A DNA stretch of 64,000 nucleotides, taken from assembly GCF_039532605.1 (NCBI RefSeq), contig NZ_BAAARY010000011.1, positions 1 through 64,000 of the forward strand. Reading direction: 5' to 3'. The stretch is from Pilimelia columellifera (lineage in GTDB: Bacteria > Actinomycetota > Actinomycetes > Mycobacteriales > Micromonosporaceae). Shown here piece by piece: positions 41,468-50,746 of the stretch (position 1 is the stretch's first letter; every line of letters starts with the position of its first letter). The translations under genes and the position numbers were made by a program. The notes under the pieces are model-generated. The model worked only from the letters and a program-made list of their open reading frames with translations, was not told the origin of the DNA and did no database searches.

Positions 41468-42205
41468 GTGTCGGATCACCCCGAAGCTCCCGCTGGCGCC
41501 CTCCCCGCTCCGGCCGACCGGCGTTTCGACGCGGTCCTGTTCGACTTCCACGGCACTTTGGCCCAGGTGGAGGACCCGGTCCGCTGGGTCCAGCTCGCCG
41601 CCGGGGACTGCGGGGTGACGCTCGACCGGGGTCAGGCCACTGTGCTGGCCGACCGGCTCGTCACCGCCGGCCGCCCCGGCGGGCCAGCGCCGGACCGGGT
41701 GCCGCCGGCGCTGGCCATGGACTGGGCCGACCGGGACTTGTCCGCTCGGGCGCACCGGGCCGCATACACCGGGCTCAGCTCCGGCGTCGCCTGCGGCATC
41801 GAGGGCCTGCCTGAGGCGTTGTACGAGCGGGTCCTGCGCGCCGACGGCTGGGCCCCGTACACCGACGCTTCTGCCACATTGACGGCTCTGCGGGCGGCCC
41901 GGATCGGGGTGGCGGTGGTCAGCAATGTCGGATTCGACATCCGGCCGCTGCTGGACCAGTGGGGTCTGGCCAACCACATCCAGGCATGGTCGTTGTCGTA
42001 CGAGACCGGGCGGCTCAAGCCTGACCCGGCGAGCTTCCTGCACGCCTGCGGGCAACTACGGGTCGATCCGGAACGCGCGCTGATGGTCGGCGACACGCCT
42101 ACCGACGGCGGCGCGGCCAGCGCCGGCCTGACGAGCCTGCTGCTGCCCGCCGGTCAGCCCGGAGCCGCCAACGGGCTCGACGCGGTCGTCGCGCTGGTCC
42201 GCTGA
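41468..42205 (+). CDS. HAD-superfamily hydrolase
   Basis: The ~245-aa protein has motif I AVLFDFHGTLAQVED, motif II VAVVSNVGFD, the lysine LSYETGRLKPDPASFLHA (motif III) and motif IV LMVGDTPTDGGAASAG. The helical cap between motifs I and II marks subclass I. It is probably a phosphatase for a small phosphorylated metabolite. GTG 41468 was chosen because TAGGGT (41455-41460) lies 7 nt upstream; GTG 41459 and ATG 41423 are alternatives lacking a site. Divergent from helY. Confidence 0.88.
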   Translation: MSDHPEAPAGALPAPADRRFDAVLFDFHGTLAQVEDPVRWVQLAAGDCGVTLDRGQATVLADRLVTAGRPGGPAPDRVPPALAMDWADRDLSARAHRAAYTGLSSGVACGIEGLPEALYERVLRADGWAPYTDASATLTALRAARIGVAVVSNVGFDIRPLLDQWGLANHIQAWSLSYETGRLKPDPASFLHACGQLRVDPERALMVGDTPTDGGAASAGLTSLLLPAGQPGAANGLDAVVALVR

Positions 42206-42242
42206 CCGACCCGGACCGGCCGGTCGGGCTGGCCCGGCGGCA

Positions 42243-43208
42243 TCAGGTGGTCTCGTCGTACCGGCTGGCCAGCGGCGCGGGCGCCGGAATCGGGCTCGGC
42301 CGCTCCAACGGCGGCGGACCGCCGACCGGCTGGGAAAGTTCCACCGGCGTCGGCAGCTCGACCGGCGCCGGCGCCTCGGCCAACGGGGAGATCTCGTCGT
42401 CGCTGACGTCGTCGGCCATGCCAGCGCGGCGGGCCCGCCGCCGGTCATTGAGGAACGCGGCGCCAACGGCTATGAAGTACAGCGCCGACAGGCACAGGGC
42501 CAGCGCGGTCATCCCGAACGGGTCAGGCGTGGGCGTCACGACGGCGGCGAACGCGAAGAAACCGAACACCACCCCACGCCACCACGACATCAGCTTCTTG
42601 GCGCTGACCAGACCGACGGCGTTGAGCATGAAGGCCATCAGCGGGAACTCGAACGCCACCCCGAAGATGAGGATGAGATTGATGACGAAATCGACGTACC
42701 TGGTGATTTCCAGGGTGGTGCGGATGTCGTCGCCGGCGAATTCCAGCAGGAACGCCAGGCCCTTCGCCACCACGAAGTAGGCCAGGATCGAACCCGCGGC
42801 GAACAGCGGCGCGGCGATGCCCGAGAAGACGTAGGCGTAACGGCGCTCGTGGCGGTGCAGACCCGGGGCTATGAACGCCCACAGCTGGTACAGCCAGACC
42901 GGTCCGGCGATGATCAACCCCAACCAGAGCGCCAGCTTGAGCTTGAGCAGCAGCACGTCGGCCGGGCCCAGCATGACCATGGCGCACTGCCCGTCGATGA
43001 TCGATGACGGGAGGTCGCAGTAGGGCTGACGGATGATGGTGAGCACCGGGTCGGCGAGATACAGGCCGACGAAGAAGCCGAGGACGATCGCCACGGCCGA
43101 TTTGAAGAGGCGGTTTCGCAGTTCGCGCAGGTGCTCGATGAGCGTCATCGAGCCGTCGGCTGCGCGGGCGAAACCGACCGGCTTACGCCGGCGCAGTCGC
43201 AGCGGCAT
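42243..43208 (-). CDS. tatC: Sec-independent protein translocase TatC
   Basis: The 321-aa product has six membrane helices and the TatC markers MTLIEHLRELRNRLFKS (twin-arginine-recognition N-terminus with Glu and Arg), GPVWLYQLWAFIAPGLHRHERR, and the periplasmic loop GDDIRTTLEITRYVDF. A Pro/Glu-rich tail after residue ~260 is longer than in E. coli. It recognises twin-arginine signal peptides. It follows tatA by 18 nt and precedes helY, the usual actinobacterial order. Confidence 0.96.
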   Translation of the reverse strand: MPLRLRRRKPVGFARAADGSMTLIEHLRELRNRLFKSAVAIVLGFFVGLYLADPVLTIIRQPYCDLPSSIIDGQCAMVMLGPADVLLLKLKLALWLGLIIAGPVWLYQLWAFIAPGLHRHERRYAYVFSGIAAPLFAAGSILAYFVVAKGLAFLLEFAGDDIRTTLEITRYVDFVINLILIFGVAFEFPLMAFMLNAVGLVSAKKLMSWWRGVVFGFFAFAAVVTPTPDPFGMTALALCLSALYFIAVGAAFLNDRRRARRAGMADDVSDDEISPLAEAPAPVELPTPVELSQPVGGPPPLERPSPIPAPAPLASRYDETT

Positions 43209-43226
43209 AGCGGGCGGCGGCGCTGG

Positions 43227-43526
43227 TCAGTGGCGGTCGCGGACGCGGTCGACCGGATCGACGAACGTCGGACGCGGCTCGGGCTGGGGCTGCGGTTGGG
43301 TGAAGGGCTGCGGTTGAGGGGTCAGCGGCTCACGGGCGGCCTGGGCATCGGCCTTCTCAGCCAGGTCGTCCTTGGGCTTGTCGTCGACCAGGCCCTTGGT
43401 CTCAGCCTTGATGATTCGCAACGAGCGTCCGAGGGCGCGCGCGGCGTCCGGCAGCCGCTTGGCGCCGAACAGCAGCACCAGAACCACCACCAGAACGATG
43501 ATGTGGGCGGGCCGAAGGGATCCCAT
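43227..43526 (-). CDS. tatA: Twin-arginine translocase TatA
   Basis: The 99-aa product has a short hydrophobic helix (HIIVLVVVLVLLFGAKRLPD), then the amphipathic helix ARALGRSLRIIKAETKG, as in TatA. The FGAKRLPD hinge is diagnostic. The tail is rich in Pro/Gln (PQPQPFTQPQPQPEPRP). It forms the pore-building component with TatC, encoded next. CGGAG precedes ATG 43526. Confidence 0.95.
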   Translation of the reverse strand: MGSLRPAHIIVLVVVLVLLFGAKRLPDAARALGRSLRIIKAETKGLVDDKPKDDLAEKADAQAAREPLTPQPQPFTQPQPQPEPRPTFVDPVDRVRDRH

Positions 43527-43583
43527 GTGAACTCCGATGCTCAGGAACGGGAGGGCGCGTTCACCCTCGATGGTACTTCCCGA

Positions 43584-43856
43584 TCATCTGGTAGGCACCC
43601 CTCCGGCCGGCGGCTGATCGGCCGGCGAAGGGACGCCGTCCAGTCGACGCGCCAGGGCCGGATGACGCTGGACGTCAGCGAGTCGGACGGCAAGGCGCTC
43701 GGCCGACATCTGGATCGCCGCGGCCTGCTCCTGCCGCGCCGCGAGCCCCTGAACGGCGGCGCGTAACCTCGCCAGGCGGGGCAGAAGCGGCATCACCGCC
43801 GCGACCAGGATGATCAAGCCGACAACCGCCACCGCTACCGCAACCCACCATCGCAC
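43584..43856 (-). CDS. Small membrane-anchored coiled-coil protein
   Basis: The 90-aa product has one N-terminal hydrophobic helix (VAVAVAVVGLIILVAAVMPL), then a basic helix (RLARLRAAVQGLAARQEQAAA) and a Pro-rich tail. It appears leaderless (TAGGCT 6 nt before GTG 43856). It lies between pafC and tatA; similar short proteins occur there in related genomes. No function known. Confidence 0.6.
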   Translation of the reverse strand: MRWWVAVAVAVVGLIILVAAVMPLLPRLARLRAAVQGLAARQEQAAAIQMSAERLAVRLADVQRHPALARRLDGVPSPADQPPAGGVPTR

Positions 43857-43892
43857 CCGGTCAGCCTAGCCGCTGCCGATGGCGCCGGCCGG

Positions 43893-44846
43893 TCACGGTG
43901 TGGCGTAGCCCGCGAGCGCCTCGCGGGCCCCGTCCCGTACGAGCTCCACCAGCTCGGTCGGGCTCGTCACCGTCACCTGCGGACCCAGACCCAGGACCAG
44001 CCGGCGGGCCCACGGCAGGTCCGACACCCGCAGCGACACCTGCCAGTCCCCGGCGCTCTCGACGACCTGCTCGCACGGGTAGTACTCGGTGATCCATCGG
44101 GCCCCCCGCCCGACGCGCAGCGTCACCAGGGGCAGTTGCGACGACGGCCGGAACGCCCCCTCGATCGGCGCAGCTGGCGTCGGCGGCGGCTGGGCGGGCT
44201 CCGACAACCGGACCAACTCGTCGATCCGGTCCGCCCGGAACAGCCGCAACGCCTGCGCCTGGCGGCACCACGCCTCCAGGTAGGTGTGGCCGGCGACGGC
44301 GAAAACGCGGACCGGGTCGACAATCCGGCGGGTCGTCGCATCCCGGCTGGCGGTGTAGTAGGTCATCTGGATGGCCCGGCCCGAACGCAGCGCCTCGTGG
44401 GCCCGCGCCGCCCGCTCGTCGGGCGCCCCGGCGCTGACGGCGACCGGCGCGCCGGCCAGCTCACCGGCCGCCGACTCGATCTTGGCCAGCGCGCGTTCGA
44501 TCGCCCCACGATCGCCGACCCCGGGCGTCTCCGCCAACAGCCGTAGCGCCACCACCAACGCCAGCGCCTCGTCCGGGGTGAGCCGCAGCGGACGGTCGAT
44601 GCCGGCATCGTAGGTGATCGTCACCCGGTCGCTGTCGAGCACCATGTCGATGAGGTCGCCCGGGCCGTAGCCGGGTAGGCCACACACCCACAGCAGCTCC
44701 AGGTCCTCCCGCAGCTGCTTCTCGGTGACGCCGAGGTCGGCCGCCGCCTGCTCGATCGCGATGCCGGGGCGGGCCAGCAGGTACGGGACCAGATTCAGCA
44801 GCCGGGCCAGACGCTCGGCGGACGGACCGCCGCGCGGCGCGCTCAC
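43893..44846 (-). CDS. pafC: WYL-domain DNA-damage regulator PafC
   Basis: The 317-aa product has an N-terminal winged HTH (AERLARLLNLVPYLLARPG ... EQAAADLGVTEKQLRED), then a WYL-type domain (RSGRAIQMTYYTASRD, VDPVRVFAVAGHTYLEAWC and AQALRLFRADRIDEL) and a C-terminal WCX extension. PafB and PafC act as one heterodimeric activator of LexA/RecA-independent DNA-damage genes in mycobacteria. Its ATG overlaps the pafB stop by 4 nt. Confidence 0.93.
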   Translation of the reverse strand: MSAPRGGPSAERLARLLNLVPYLLARPGIAIEQAAADLGVTEKQLREDLELLWVCGLPGYGPGDLIDMVLDSDRVTITYDAGIDRPLRLTPDEALALVVALRLLAETPGVGDRGAIERALAKIESAAGELAGAPVAVSAGAPDERAARAHEALRSGRAIQMTYYTASRDATTRRIVDPVRVFAVAGHTYLEAWCRQAQALRLFRADRIDELVRLSEPAQPPPTPAAPIEGAFRPSSQLPLVTLRVGRGARWITEYYPCEQVVESAGDWQVSLRVSDLPWARRLVLGLGPQVTVTSPTELVELVRDGAREALAGYATP

Positions 44847-45859
44847 CGGCGCGCCGCAGGGAGCGTCGGGCCGGCGCCGTCACCGGCCGGCGCCTCGGCG
44901 CGGGCCACCATCTCCTTGAGCCGCAACACGACCGCCTCCCGAAGTTCGGACGGACCCAGCACCCGGACATCCGGCCCGAAGCCACACAGGTATCCGGCGA
45001 ACGACTCCACGTCGCCGAAGCGCAGCTCCAGCACATCACCGTCGGGGCCCGGCTCACAACTGGACGCCCACCGGCGAAGACCCACCGCCCGGCCTGGGCG
45101 CGCCGACACCCGCGCGATACCGGAGACCTCTGGCGGACCAGACCAACGGCGCACCTGACTCAACAGATCCACCTCAGGCGCCTCGAACGCCCGTGGCTCC
45201 CCCACCGACACCACCTCGCCGACCACGCGGGACAGGCGGAAAGAGCGGGTCGCCGCCCGATCCAGGTCATGGCCGACGACGTACCACCGGCCCCGCCAGC
45301 ACACCACGCCCCAGGGCTGCAGGCGTCGCCGCTGCGGTTGGTCCGCCGCCGGCGCCCGGTAGTCGAAGGTGACGCTCTGACGGTCCCGGGAGGCGGCGGC
45401 GAGCGGCGCGAACGCCGCGTCCACCGTGACGATCGGCTCCAACCCGGGCGCCGACTGCGGGTCGACGTCGATGCCCGCGGCGCGCAGCTTCGCCAGGCCC
45501 GAAGTGGCAGCCGCGGCGAGGCCGGCGTGCTGCCACAGCCGGGCCGCGATGCCGACGGCCGCCGCCTCGTCGGCCTCCAGCCGCACCTCGGGCAGGGCGT
45601 ACTCGCGACGGGCGATCCGGTACCCGGGCTCGGTGTCGAACACGCTGGTCGTGCCGGTCTCCAGCGGCACTCCCAGATCGCGGAGCTCAGCCTTGTCCCG
45701 CTCGAACTTGCGCTGGAACGCCTCATGCTGACGCTCGTCACGGGCGTCGTGCTCGTAGCCAGGCACCGTCGCGGCGATCTGGGCAGCCGTGAGGAACCGC
45801 CTCGTCGACAGCAGGCAGATCACCAGGTTGACCAGACGTTCGGTGCGGGTCCGCGACAC
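44843..45859 (-). CDS. pafB: WYL-domain DNA-damage regulator PafB
   Basis: The 338-aa product opens SRTRTERLVNLVICLLSTRR with a winged HTH. The linker FQRKFERDKAELRDLGVPLE and EPGYRIARREYALP, and the WYL core (VTFDYRAPA ... LQPWGVVCWRGRWYVVGHDL, SFRLSRVVGEV), are typical of PafB. GTG 45859 has TAGCGT 7 nt upstream, so the transcript is probably leaderless. It overlaps pafC and is divergent from the DUF3866 gene. Confidence 0.94.
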   Translation of the reverse strand: MSRTRTERLVNLVICLLSTRRFLTAAQIAATVPGYEHDARDERQHEAFQRKFERDKAELRDLGVPLETGTTSVFDTEPGYRIARREYALPEVRLEADEAAAVGIAARLWQHAGLAAAATSGLAKLRAAGIDVDPQSAPGLEPIVTVDAAFAPLAAASRDRQSVTFDYRAPAADQPQRRRLQPWGVVCWRGRWYVVGHDLDRAATRSFRLSRVVGEVVSVGEPRAFEAPEVDLLSQVRRWSGPPEVSGIARVSARPGRAVGLRRWASSCEPGPDGDVLELRFGDVESFAGYLCGFGPDVRVLGPSELREAVVLRLKEMVARAEAPAGDGAGPTLPAARR

Positions 45860-45947
45860 GGCGTCGACGCTAGCAGCGCGCTGCGCCCACGTCGCCCCTG
45901 GCGCGGCGGCGCGGCCCGGTTACCGTCGGTCGGCTACCGTGCCGTGC

Positions 45948-47051
45948 GTGGTGCGATGGCGAAGCGGCGAGGTGACGGCGGTCCGACGACGTTGGCGTGG
46001 CGCGGTCGAGTTGGCGGTGCGCGTCGCTGGCGATCAGGTGCGGGCATTGGCCTATCCGGCGCTGGTCGGCGAGCCCGAGGTGGGCGACCAGGTCCTGCTG
46101 AACACCGGGGCGCTGCACATGGGCCTCGGCACCGGCGGTTACGCCTTCGTCGTCGCGGTGCCCGACCGGCTCCCCGCCGACCCGCCGTTCGGCGCCGACC
46201 GCGACCACGGGCACCTGGTCAAAGCCAGGTACACCCCGCTCCAGACGATCGGTTTGGCCGTCGACGAGGACGCCTCACCGCACCGGCCGCGCATGCTCGC
46301 CGCCGAAGCACTCGGCGGCGCCGCCCTGGACTCGATGCCGGTGGTGCTCGCCGACCTGCACTCCGCGCTGCCACCGATCCTCGCCGGCGTCCACGCCGGC
46401 CGGCCCGACGCCAGGGTCGCCTACGTCATGACCGACGGCGGGGCGCTCCCCGCCTGGTTCTCAAGATCCCTGGACGCGCTCGCGGGCAGACTCGTCGGCG
46501 TCGTCACCGCTGGTCAGGCATTCGGTGGCGACCTGGAGGCGGTGAACCTGCACAGCGCACTCATCGCCGCCCGCGCCGTGCTCGACGCCGAGGTGACGAT
46601 CGTCGCCCAAGGGCCGGGCAACGCCGGCGCCGGCACCGCCTGGGGTTTCTCCGGCGCCGCCGTCGGTGAGGCCGTCAACGCCGTGTCGGTGCTGGGCGGT
46701 CGCCCCGTCGGATCGTTGCGGATCTCCGACGCCGACCCACGCCCCCGCCACCTCGGCATCTCACACCACAGCCTGACCGCCTACGGGACCGTGGCGCTCC
46801 GCCCCGCCGACCTCGTGACGCCGCGCGAACTGCCGGCGGCGCTCGCGGCGCTCGTCGCGCCCGCCGCCGCCCGGCTGAGCCCGCCGCACCGGATCGTCGC
46901 GGTCGACACCACGGGCCTGGACGCCGCGCTGCGCACCAGCCCAGCTCCGTTACGCACCATGGGCCGTGGCCTGGAGGCGGACTACTGGTACTTCCTGGCC
47001 GCCGCCGCGGCCGGACGTCACGCCGCCGCGCTGCTGGATCAGGGGGCGTGA
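45948..47051 (+). CDS. DUF3866 protein
   Basis: The 367-aa protein has the DUF3866 arrangement: VVRWRSGEVTAVRRRW, GDQVLLNTGALHMGLGTGGYAFVVA, HLVKARYTPLQ, VAYVMTDGGALPAWFSR, VTAGQAFGGDLEAVNLHSAL, VTIVAQGPGNAGAGTAWGFS, LGISHHSLTAYGT. The family is actinobacterial/firmicute and sits beside proteasome or Paf genes; its role is unknown. GTG 45948 lies 7 nt after TACCGT (leaderless). Confidence 0.88.
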   Translation: MVRWRSGEVTAVRRRWRGAVELAVRVAGDQVRALAYPALVGEPEVGDQVLLNTGALHMGLGTGGYAFVVAVPDRLPADPPFGADRDHGHLVKARYTPLQTIGLAVDEDASPHRPRMLAAEALGGAALDSMPVVLADLHSALPPILAGVHAGRPDARVAYVMTDGGALPAWFSRSLDALAGRLVGVVTAGQAFGGDLEAVNLHSALIAARAVLDAEVTIVAQGPGNAGAGTAWGFSGAAVGEAVNAVSVLGGRPVGSLRISDADPRPRHLGISHHSLTAYGTVALRPADLVTPRELPAALAALVAPAAARLSPPHRIVAVDTTGLDAALRTSPAPLRTMGRGLEADYWYFLAAAAAGRHAAALLDQGA

Positions 47052-47078
47052 CGTCCGGGGCGGCGCGACACCAGTCGA

Positions 47079-48437
47079 TCACATGCTCGCGATGAGCCGC
47101 TCGACGCGCTCGTCGTGGGATCGGAACGGATCCTTGCACAGGACCGTCCGCTGGGCCTGGTCGTTGAGCTTCAGATGCACCCAGTCGACGGTGAAATCGC
47201 GCCGCTTCTCCTGCGCGTTGCGGATGAACTCGCCCCGCAACCGGGCCCGGGTGGTCTGCGGCGGAGTCTCCTTGGCCTCGTAGACGTCGAGGTCGCCGAC
47301 GATCCTGTCGACGGCGCCGCGGCGCTCCATGAGCCCGAACAGGCCCCGGCCCCGCCGCACATCGTGGTAGGCCAGATCGAGCTGGGCGATGCGCGAGTTG
47401 CCCAGCGGAAGATCGTGCTTGGCCTGGTACCGCTCGATGAGCTTGAGCTTCGCCACCCAGTCGATCTCGCGGGCCACCGGATCGAGGTTGCCCGACTCGA
47501 CCGCGTCCAGGACCTTCCCCCACAACGCGATGACCCGGTGCGCGACCGGATCCTGACTGTCCCGCTGGACGAACTCCGCAGCCCGGGCGTGGTACTCGCG
47601 CTGGATGTCCAGCGCGCTCGCCTCGGCGCCCGAGGTGAGCTTCACGAGGCGCCGCCCGGTGACGTCGTGGGAGACCTCCCGGATGGCCCGGATGGGGTTC
47701 TCCAGGGTCAGGTCCCGCATGACCACTCCGGCCTCGATCATCCGGAGCACCAGGTCGGCGCTGCCGACCTTGAGGAGCGTCGTCACCTCGCTCATGTTCG
47801 AGTCGCCGACGATGACGTGCAGCCGTCGGTACCGCTCGGCGTCGGCGTGCGGCTCGTCCCGGGTGTTGATGATCGGCCGGCTGCGGGTGGTGGCGCTGGA
47901 GACGCCCTCCCAGATGTGCTCAGCCCGCTGCGAGAGGCAGTAGACCGCGCCGCGGGGCGTCTGGAGCACCTTGCCGGCCCCACAGATGAGCTGCCGGGTC
48001 ACCAGGAACGGGATGAGCACGTCGGCCAGCCGACCGAACTCGCCGTGCCGGGATACCAGGTAGTTCTCGTGACAACCGTAGGAGTTGCCGGCCGAGTCGG
48101 TGTTGTTCTTGAACAGATAGATCTCGCCGGCGATGCCCTCGTCGTGTAGACGCTTCTCCGCGTCGACGAGAAGCCCTTCGAGGATACGTTCGCCGGCCCG
48201 GTCATGGGCCACGAGGTTGACGACCGAGTCGCACTCCGGGGTGGCGTACTCGGGGTGGGAGCCGACGTCGAGGTAGAGCCGGGCGCCGTTACGCAGGAAG
48301 ACGTTGCTGGACCGCCCCCAGGACACCACCCTGCGGAACAGGTACCTGGCCACCTCGTCCGGAGACAGGCGACGCTGACCGCGGTACGTGCAGGTGACAC
48401 CGTACTCAGTCTCAAGACCGAAAATGCGACGCTCCAT
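47079..48437 (-). CDS. pafA: Pup ligase PafA
   Basis: The 452-aa carboxylate-amine ligase has MERRIFGLETEYGVT (the ATP/Mg Glu), SHPEYATPECDSVVNLVAHDR, YLFKNNTDSAGNSYGCHENYL and RPIINTRDEPHADAERYRRLHVI, the glutamine-synthetase-like core. The long Dop loop is absent, which separates it from the 505-aa Dop at 50747. PafA joins the C-terminal Glu of Pup to substrate lysines. It appears leaderless: TAATGT at 48449-48444 lies 6 nt before the ATG. It is convergent with DUF3866 (27 nt apart). Confidence 0.97.
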   Translation of the reverse strand: MERRIFGLETEYGVTCTYRGQRRLSPDEVARYLFRRVVSWGRSSNVFLRNGARLYLDVGSHPEYATPECDSVVNLVAHDRAGERILEGLLVDAEKRLHDEGIAGEIYLFKNNTDSAGNSYGCHENYLVSRHGEFGRLADVLIPFLVTRQLICGAGKVLQTPRGAVYCLSQRAEHIWEGVSSATTRSRPIINTRDEPHADAERYRRLHVIVGDSNMSEVTTLLKVGSADLVLRMIEAGVVMRDLTLENPIRAIREVSHDVTGRRLVKLTSGAEASALDIQREYHARAAEFVQRDSQDPVAHRVIALWGKVLDAVESGNLDPVAREIDWVAKLKLIERYQAKHDLPLGNSRIAQLDLAYHDVRRGRGLFGLMERRGAVDRIVGDLDVYEAKETPPQTTRARLRGEFIRNAQEKRRDFTVDWVHLKLNDQAQRTVLCKDPFRSHDERVERLIASM

Positions 48438-48468
48438 AGTGAGACATTAGCCCTCTGGAGCGGTTTGG

Positions 48469-49239
48469 TCACTGCTGCGCGGATCCGAGATCTGATTGCG
48501 TCGTCGGGTCCGCCGACGGATCGGCCTCAGGCTTCGCGGCGGGCTTCTCCAGCAGGGACGTCAACGCGTTGCCGACGATCCGACGGAAGGTGCGACCGCG
48601 ACGACGACGGTCGAGCACCGCCACCTCAAGCTGGTCAGCGGCGAGGGACCGCGGGTTCCCGTTCTCGCCACCGACGCTGCACAGCGCCTCCACCGCCAGG
48701 TGCAGGGCCTCGGGCAACGGCATGTCACGGCGGTGGCGGTCACGCAGAACCGCGCCGATCGACTCGGCCTGGCCGCCCATGGCCATCCGGCCGGGCTCGT
48801 CCTGCACCGATCCGTCGTAGGTGAGCCGGTACAGCTCGTCCTTCTCCGGGACGTGACCCACCTCAGCGACGCAGATCTCCACCTCGAACGGCTTGGACTG
48901 CTCGGTGAAGATCGCGCCGAGGGTCTGGGCGTAGGCGTTGGCCAGCGCGCGCCCGGTCACGTCGCGGCGGTCATAGGAGTATCCGCGCAGGTCGGCCATC
49001 CGGACGCCGGAGGCGCGCAGGTTCTCGAACTCGTTGTAGCGGCCAACGGCGGCGAAGCCGATACGGTCGTAGATCTCGCTCACCTTGTGCAGCGCCTTGG
49101 AGAGGTTCTCCGCGACGAACAGCACGCCACCCTCGTGGCTGAGAACGATCGCGCTCCGGCCACGGGAGATGCCCTTGCGGGCGTACTCCGACCGGTCGCG
49201 CATGATCTGTTCGGGCGAGGCGTAAAACTGCATGGCCAT
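48469..49239 (-). CDS. prcA: Proteasome subunit alpha
   Basis: The 256-aa protein has the actinobacterial alpha-subunit start MQFYASPEQIMRDRSEYARK, the gate helix, then RGRSAIVLSHEGGVLFVAEN, FAAVGRYNEFENLRASGVRM and YDGSVQDEPGRMAMGGQAE. The alpha rings cap the 20S chamber and dock Arc through C-terminal QYL-type tails. The tail after residue 225 is disordered and Pro/Asp-rich. It lies 58 nt downstream of prcB. Confidence 0.96.
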   Translation of the reverse strand: MAMQFYASPEQIMRDRSEYARKGISRGRSAIVLSHEGGVLFVAENLSKALHKVSEIYDRIGFAAVGRYNEFENLRASGVRMADLRGYSYDRRDVTGRALANAYAQTLGAIFTEQSKPFEVEICVAEVGHVPEKDELYRLTYDGSVQDEPGRMAMGGQAESIGAVLRDRHRRDMPLPEALHLAVEALCSVGGENGNPRSLAADQLEVAVLDRRRRGRTFRRIVGNALTSLLEKPAAKPEADPSADPTTQSDLGSAQQ

Positions 49240-49297
49240 GTCGGGTGGTGCTCCTTACTCCACTGCGGTCACGACGGGATGCGCTGACGTGCGGCGG

Positions 49298-50140
49298 TCA
49301 CCCGCCGGGGTTCACCATCCGGGCGTCGACGACGGCCCGGGCGACCGCCTCGGTGTCGGCCTCGGTGAGCCGGTGCGTGCCCTCGACCGTAGCCGACATG
49401 ACGACCGGGAAGATCTTGCGCGTCAGATCGGGCCCGCCGGTGGCGGTGTCGTCGTCGGCCGCGTCGTACAACGCCTCCATCGCCAGGCGGATCGCCTCGC
49501 TGGCGGACAGGCCCGGCCGGTAGCGCTTCTTCAGCGCGGACTTGGCGAACAGGGAGCCGGAGCCGATCGCGTCGTACCCGCCGGACTCCTCGTAGAGCCC
49601 GCCGGCGACGTCGAAGCTGAAGATCCGGCCCTTGCGACTCGGGTCCACGGAGTCGAGGTCGTAGCCACCGAACAGCGGCACCACCGCAAGCCCCTGCATC
49701 GCCGCGCCGAGGTTGTTGCGGACCATGGTGGCGAGCCGGTTGGCCTTGCCGTCGAGCGAGAGCATCGCGCCCTCGATCTTCTCGTAGTGCTCCAGTTCCA
49801 CCTGGAACAGACGCATCAGCTCGAGGCCGACGCCGGCGGTCCCGGCGATACCGATGAGTGAGTACGCGTCCGCGGAGTGGACCTTCTCGATGTCCCGGCT
49901 GGCGATGATGTTGCCCATGGTGGCCCGGCGGTCGCCAGCCATGATCACGCCGTCCGAGTAGGCGACCGCGACGATCGTGGTGCCGTGCGGGGCCAGGTCG
50001 CCGGCGTCGCCCAGCGGCAGGGGCCGGCGGCCAGGCAGCAGCTCTGGCGCGGACATGGTCAGGAAGTCCGTGAAGGAGGACGTAGCCGGCGCGGCGAACA
50101 CAGCCGGAAGACGCCAGGATGGATCGAGACCCGCTGCCAC
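49298..50140 (-). CDS. prcB: Proteasome subunit beta (catalytic)
   Basis: The 280-aa precursor carries a ~53-residue propeptide; cleavage at HG53-TTIVAVAYSDGVIMAGDRR would free the catalytic Thr54. Other landmarks are GDRRATMGNIIASRDIEKV (Asp/Lys catalytic system), AGTAGVGLELMRLFQVE and YDAIGSGSLFAKSALKK. Start GTG 50140 has AAGGA 6 nt upstream. It is followed by prcA and preceded, after an endonuclease-VII-like relic, by pup. Confidence 0.97.
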   Translation of the reverse strand: MAAGLDPSWRLPAVFAAPATSSFTDFLTMSAPELLPGRRPLPLGDAGDLAPHGTTIVAVAYSDGVIMAGDRRATMGNIIASRDIEKVHSADAYSLIGIAGTAGVGLELMRLFQVELEHYEKIEGAMLSLDGKANRLATMVRNNLGAAMQGLAVVPLFGGYDLDSVDPSRKGRIFSFDVAGGLYEESGGYDAIGSGSLFAKSALKKRYRPGLSASEAIRLAMEALYDAADDDTATGGPDLTRKIFPVVMSATVEGTHRLTEADTEAVARAVVDARMVNPGG

Positions 50141-50159
50141 GTTGTTCCTTTCAGGTACG

Positions 50160-50300
50160 AGATCGCGTTCGTCAGGCGGTCGGCGTCGTCGCGGAGCCAG
50201 CCGAGGCCGTCGTTGCAGTGAGAGCAGCCTATCCCGGGGACCCAGCCCGTGTCGGGACCGTGGTCAACGTGTTCACGCCGGGCTATCACGCGGACGGCAC
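50160..50300 (-). pseudogene. Endonuclease VII-like relic between pup and prcB
   Basis: In the 184-nt gap the minus strand encodes REHVDHGPDTGWVPGIGCSH, then CNDGLGWLRDDADRLTNAISYL. HVDH..TG.VRG..C..CN.GLG.F.DD is the core of recombination endonuclease VII/HNH-type domains. Only the second half of the domain remains and the frame runs on into prcB without its own stop. A gene of this type sits between pup and prcB in streptomycetes as I recall; here it looks truncated. Confidence 0.6.
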
Positions 50301-50326
50301 GAACGCCCAGCGCGGCGAACAGCCCG

Positions 50327-50542
50327 CTACTGGCCGCCCTTCTGCACGTAACCCCGGACGAACTCCTCGGCGTTCTCCTCCAGCACGGAGTCGATCTCAT
50401 CAAGCAGATCATCGACGTCCTCGGTGATTTCGGCGTGCCGTTCAGCGATCTCCGGGTTGGTCTCGGTGGTCGCCTCAGCGACTTCCTCGTCCCGCCTCGA
50501 ACGGCCTTCCTGCGACTGACCGCCGCTGTCCTTCGCTGCCAT
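50327..50542 (-). CDS. pup: Prokaryotic ubiquitin-like protein Pup
   Basis: The 71-aa disordered protein ends in VRGYVQKGGQ. The GGQ terminus must be deamidated by Dop to GGE before PafA can ligate it. The Arc-binding helix EDVDDLLDEIDSVLEENAEEF is present. The N-terminal part (AAKDSGGQSQEGRSRRDEE) is charged and unfolded, as needed for threading into the proteasome. It is in the dop-pup-prcB-prcA order. Confidence 0.98.
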   Translation of the reverse strand: MAAKDSGGQSQEGRSRRDEEVAEATTETNPEIAERHAEITEDVDDLLDEIDSVLEENAEEFVRGYVQKGGQ

Positions 50543-50746
50543 CGACCCTCCTCAGCGCCCAGCGGTGGTGAAGCCACCGCCTGTCCGGCGCGCCACATTC
50601 GCCCGCGCCGCATTCCGAACCCGCCAACCACCGGAGCCCAAGCATCCCGGGCCGTCGACGCGTTGCCTCAAAACCTACCGCGTGGGGGCGAGGAATCCAC
50701 CTGCCCTGGATGGGGAGTTTCGCCATCATCGCCGCCCGGTGACGCG

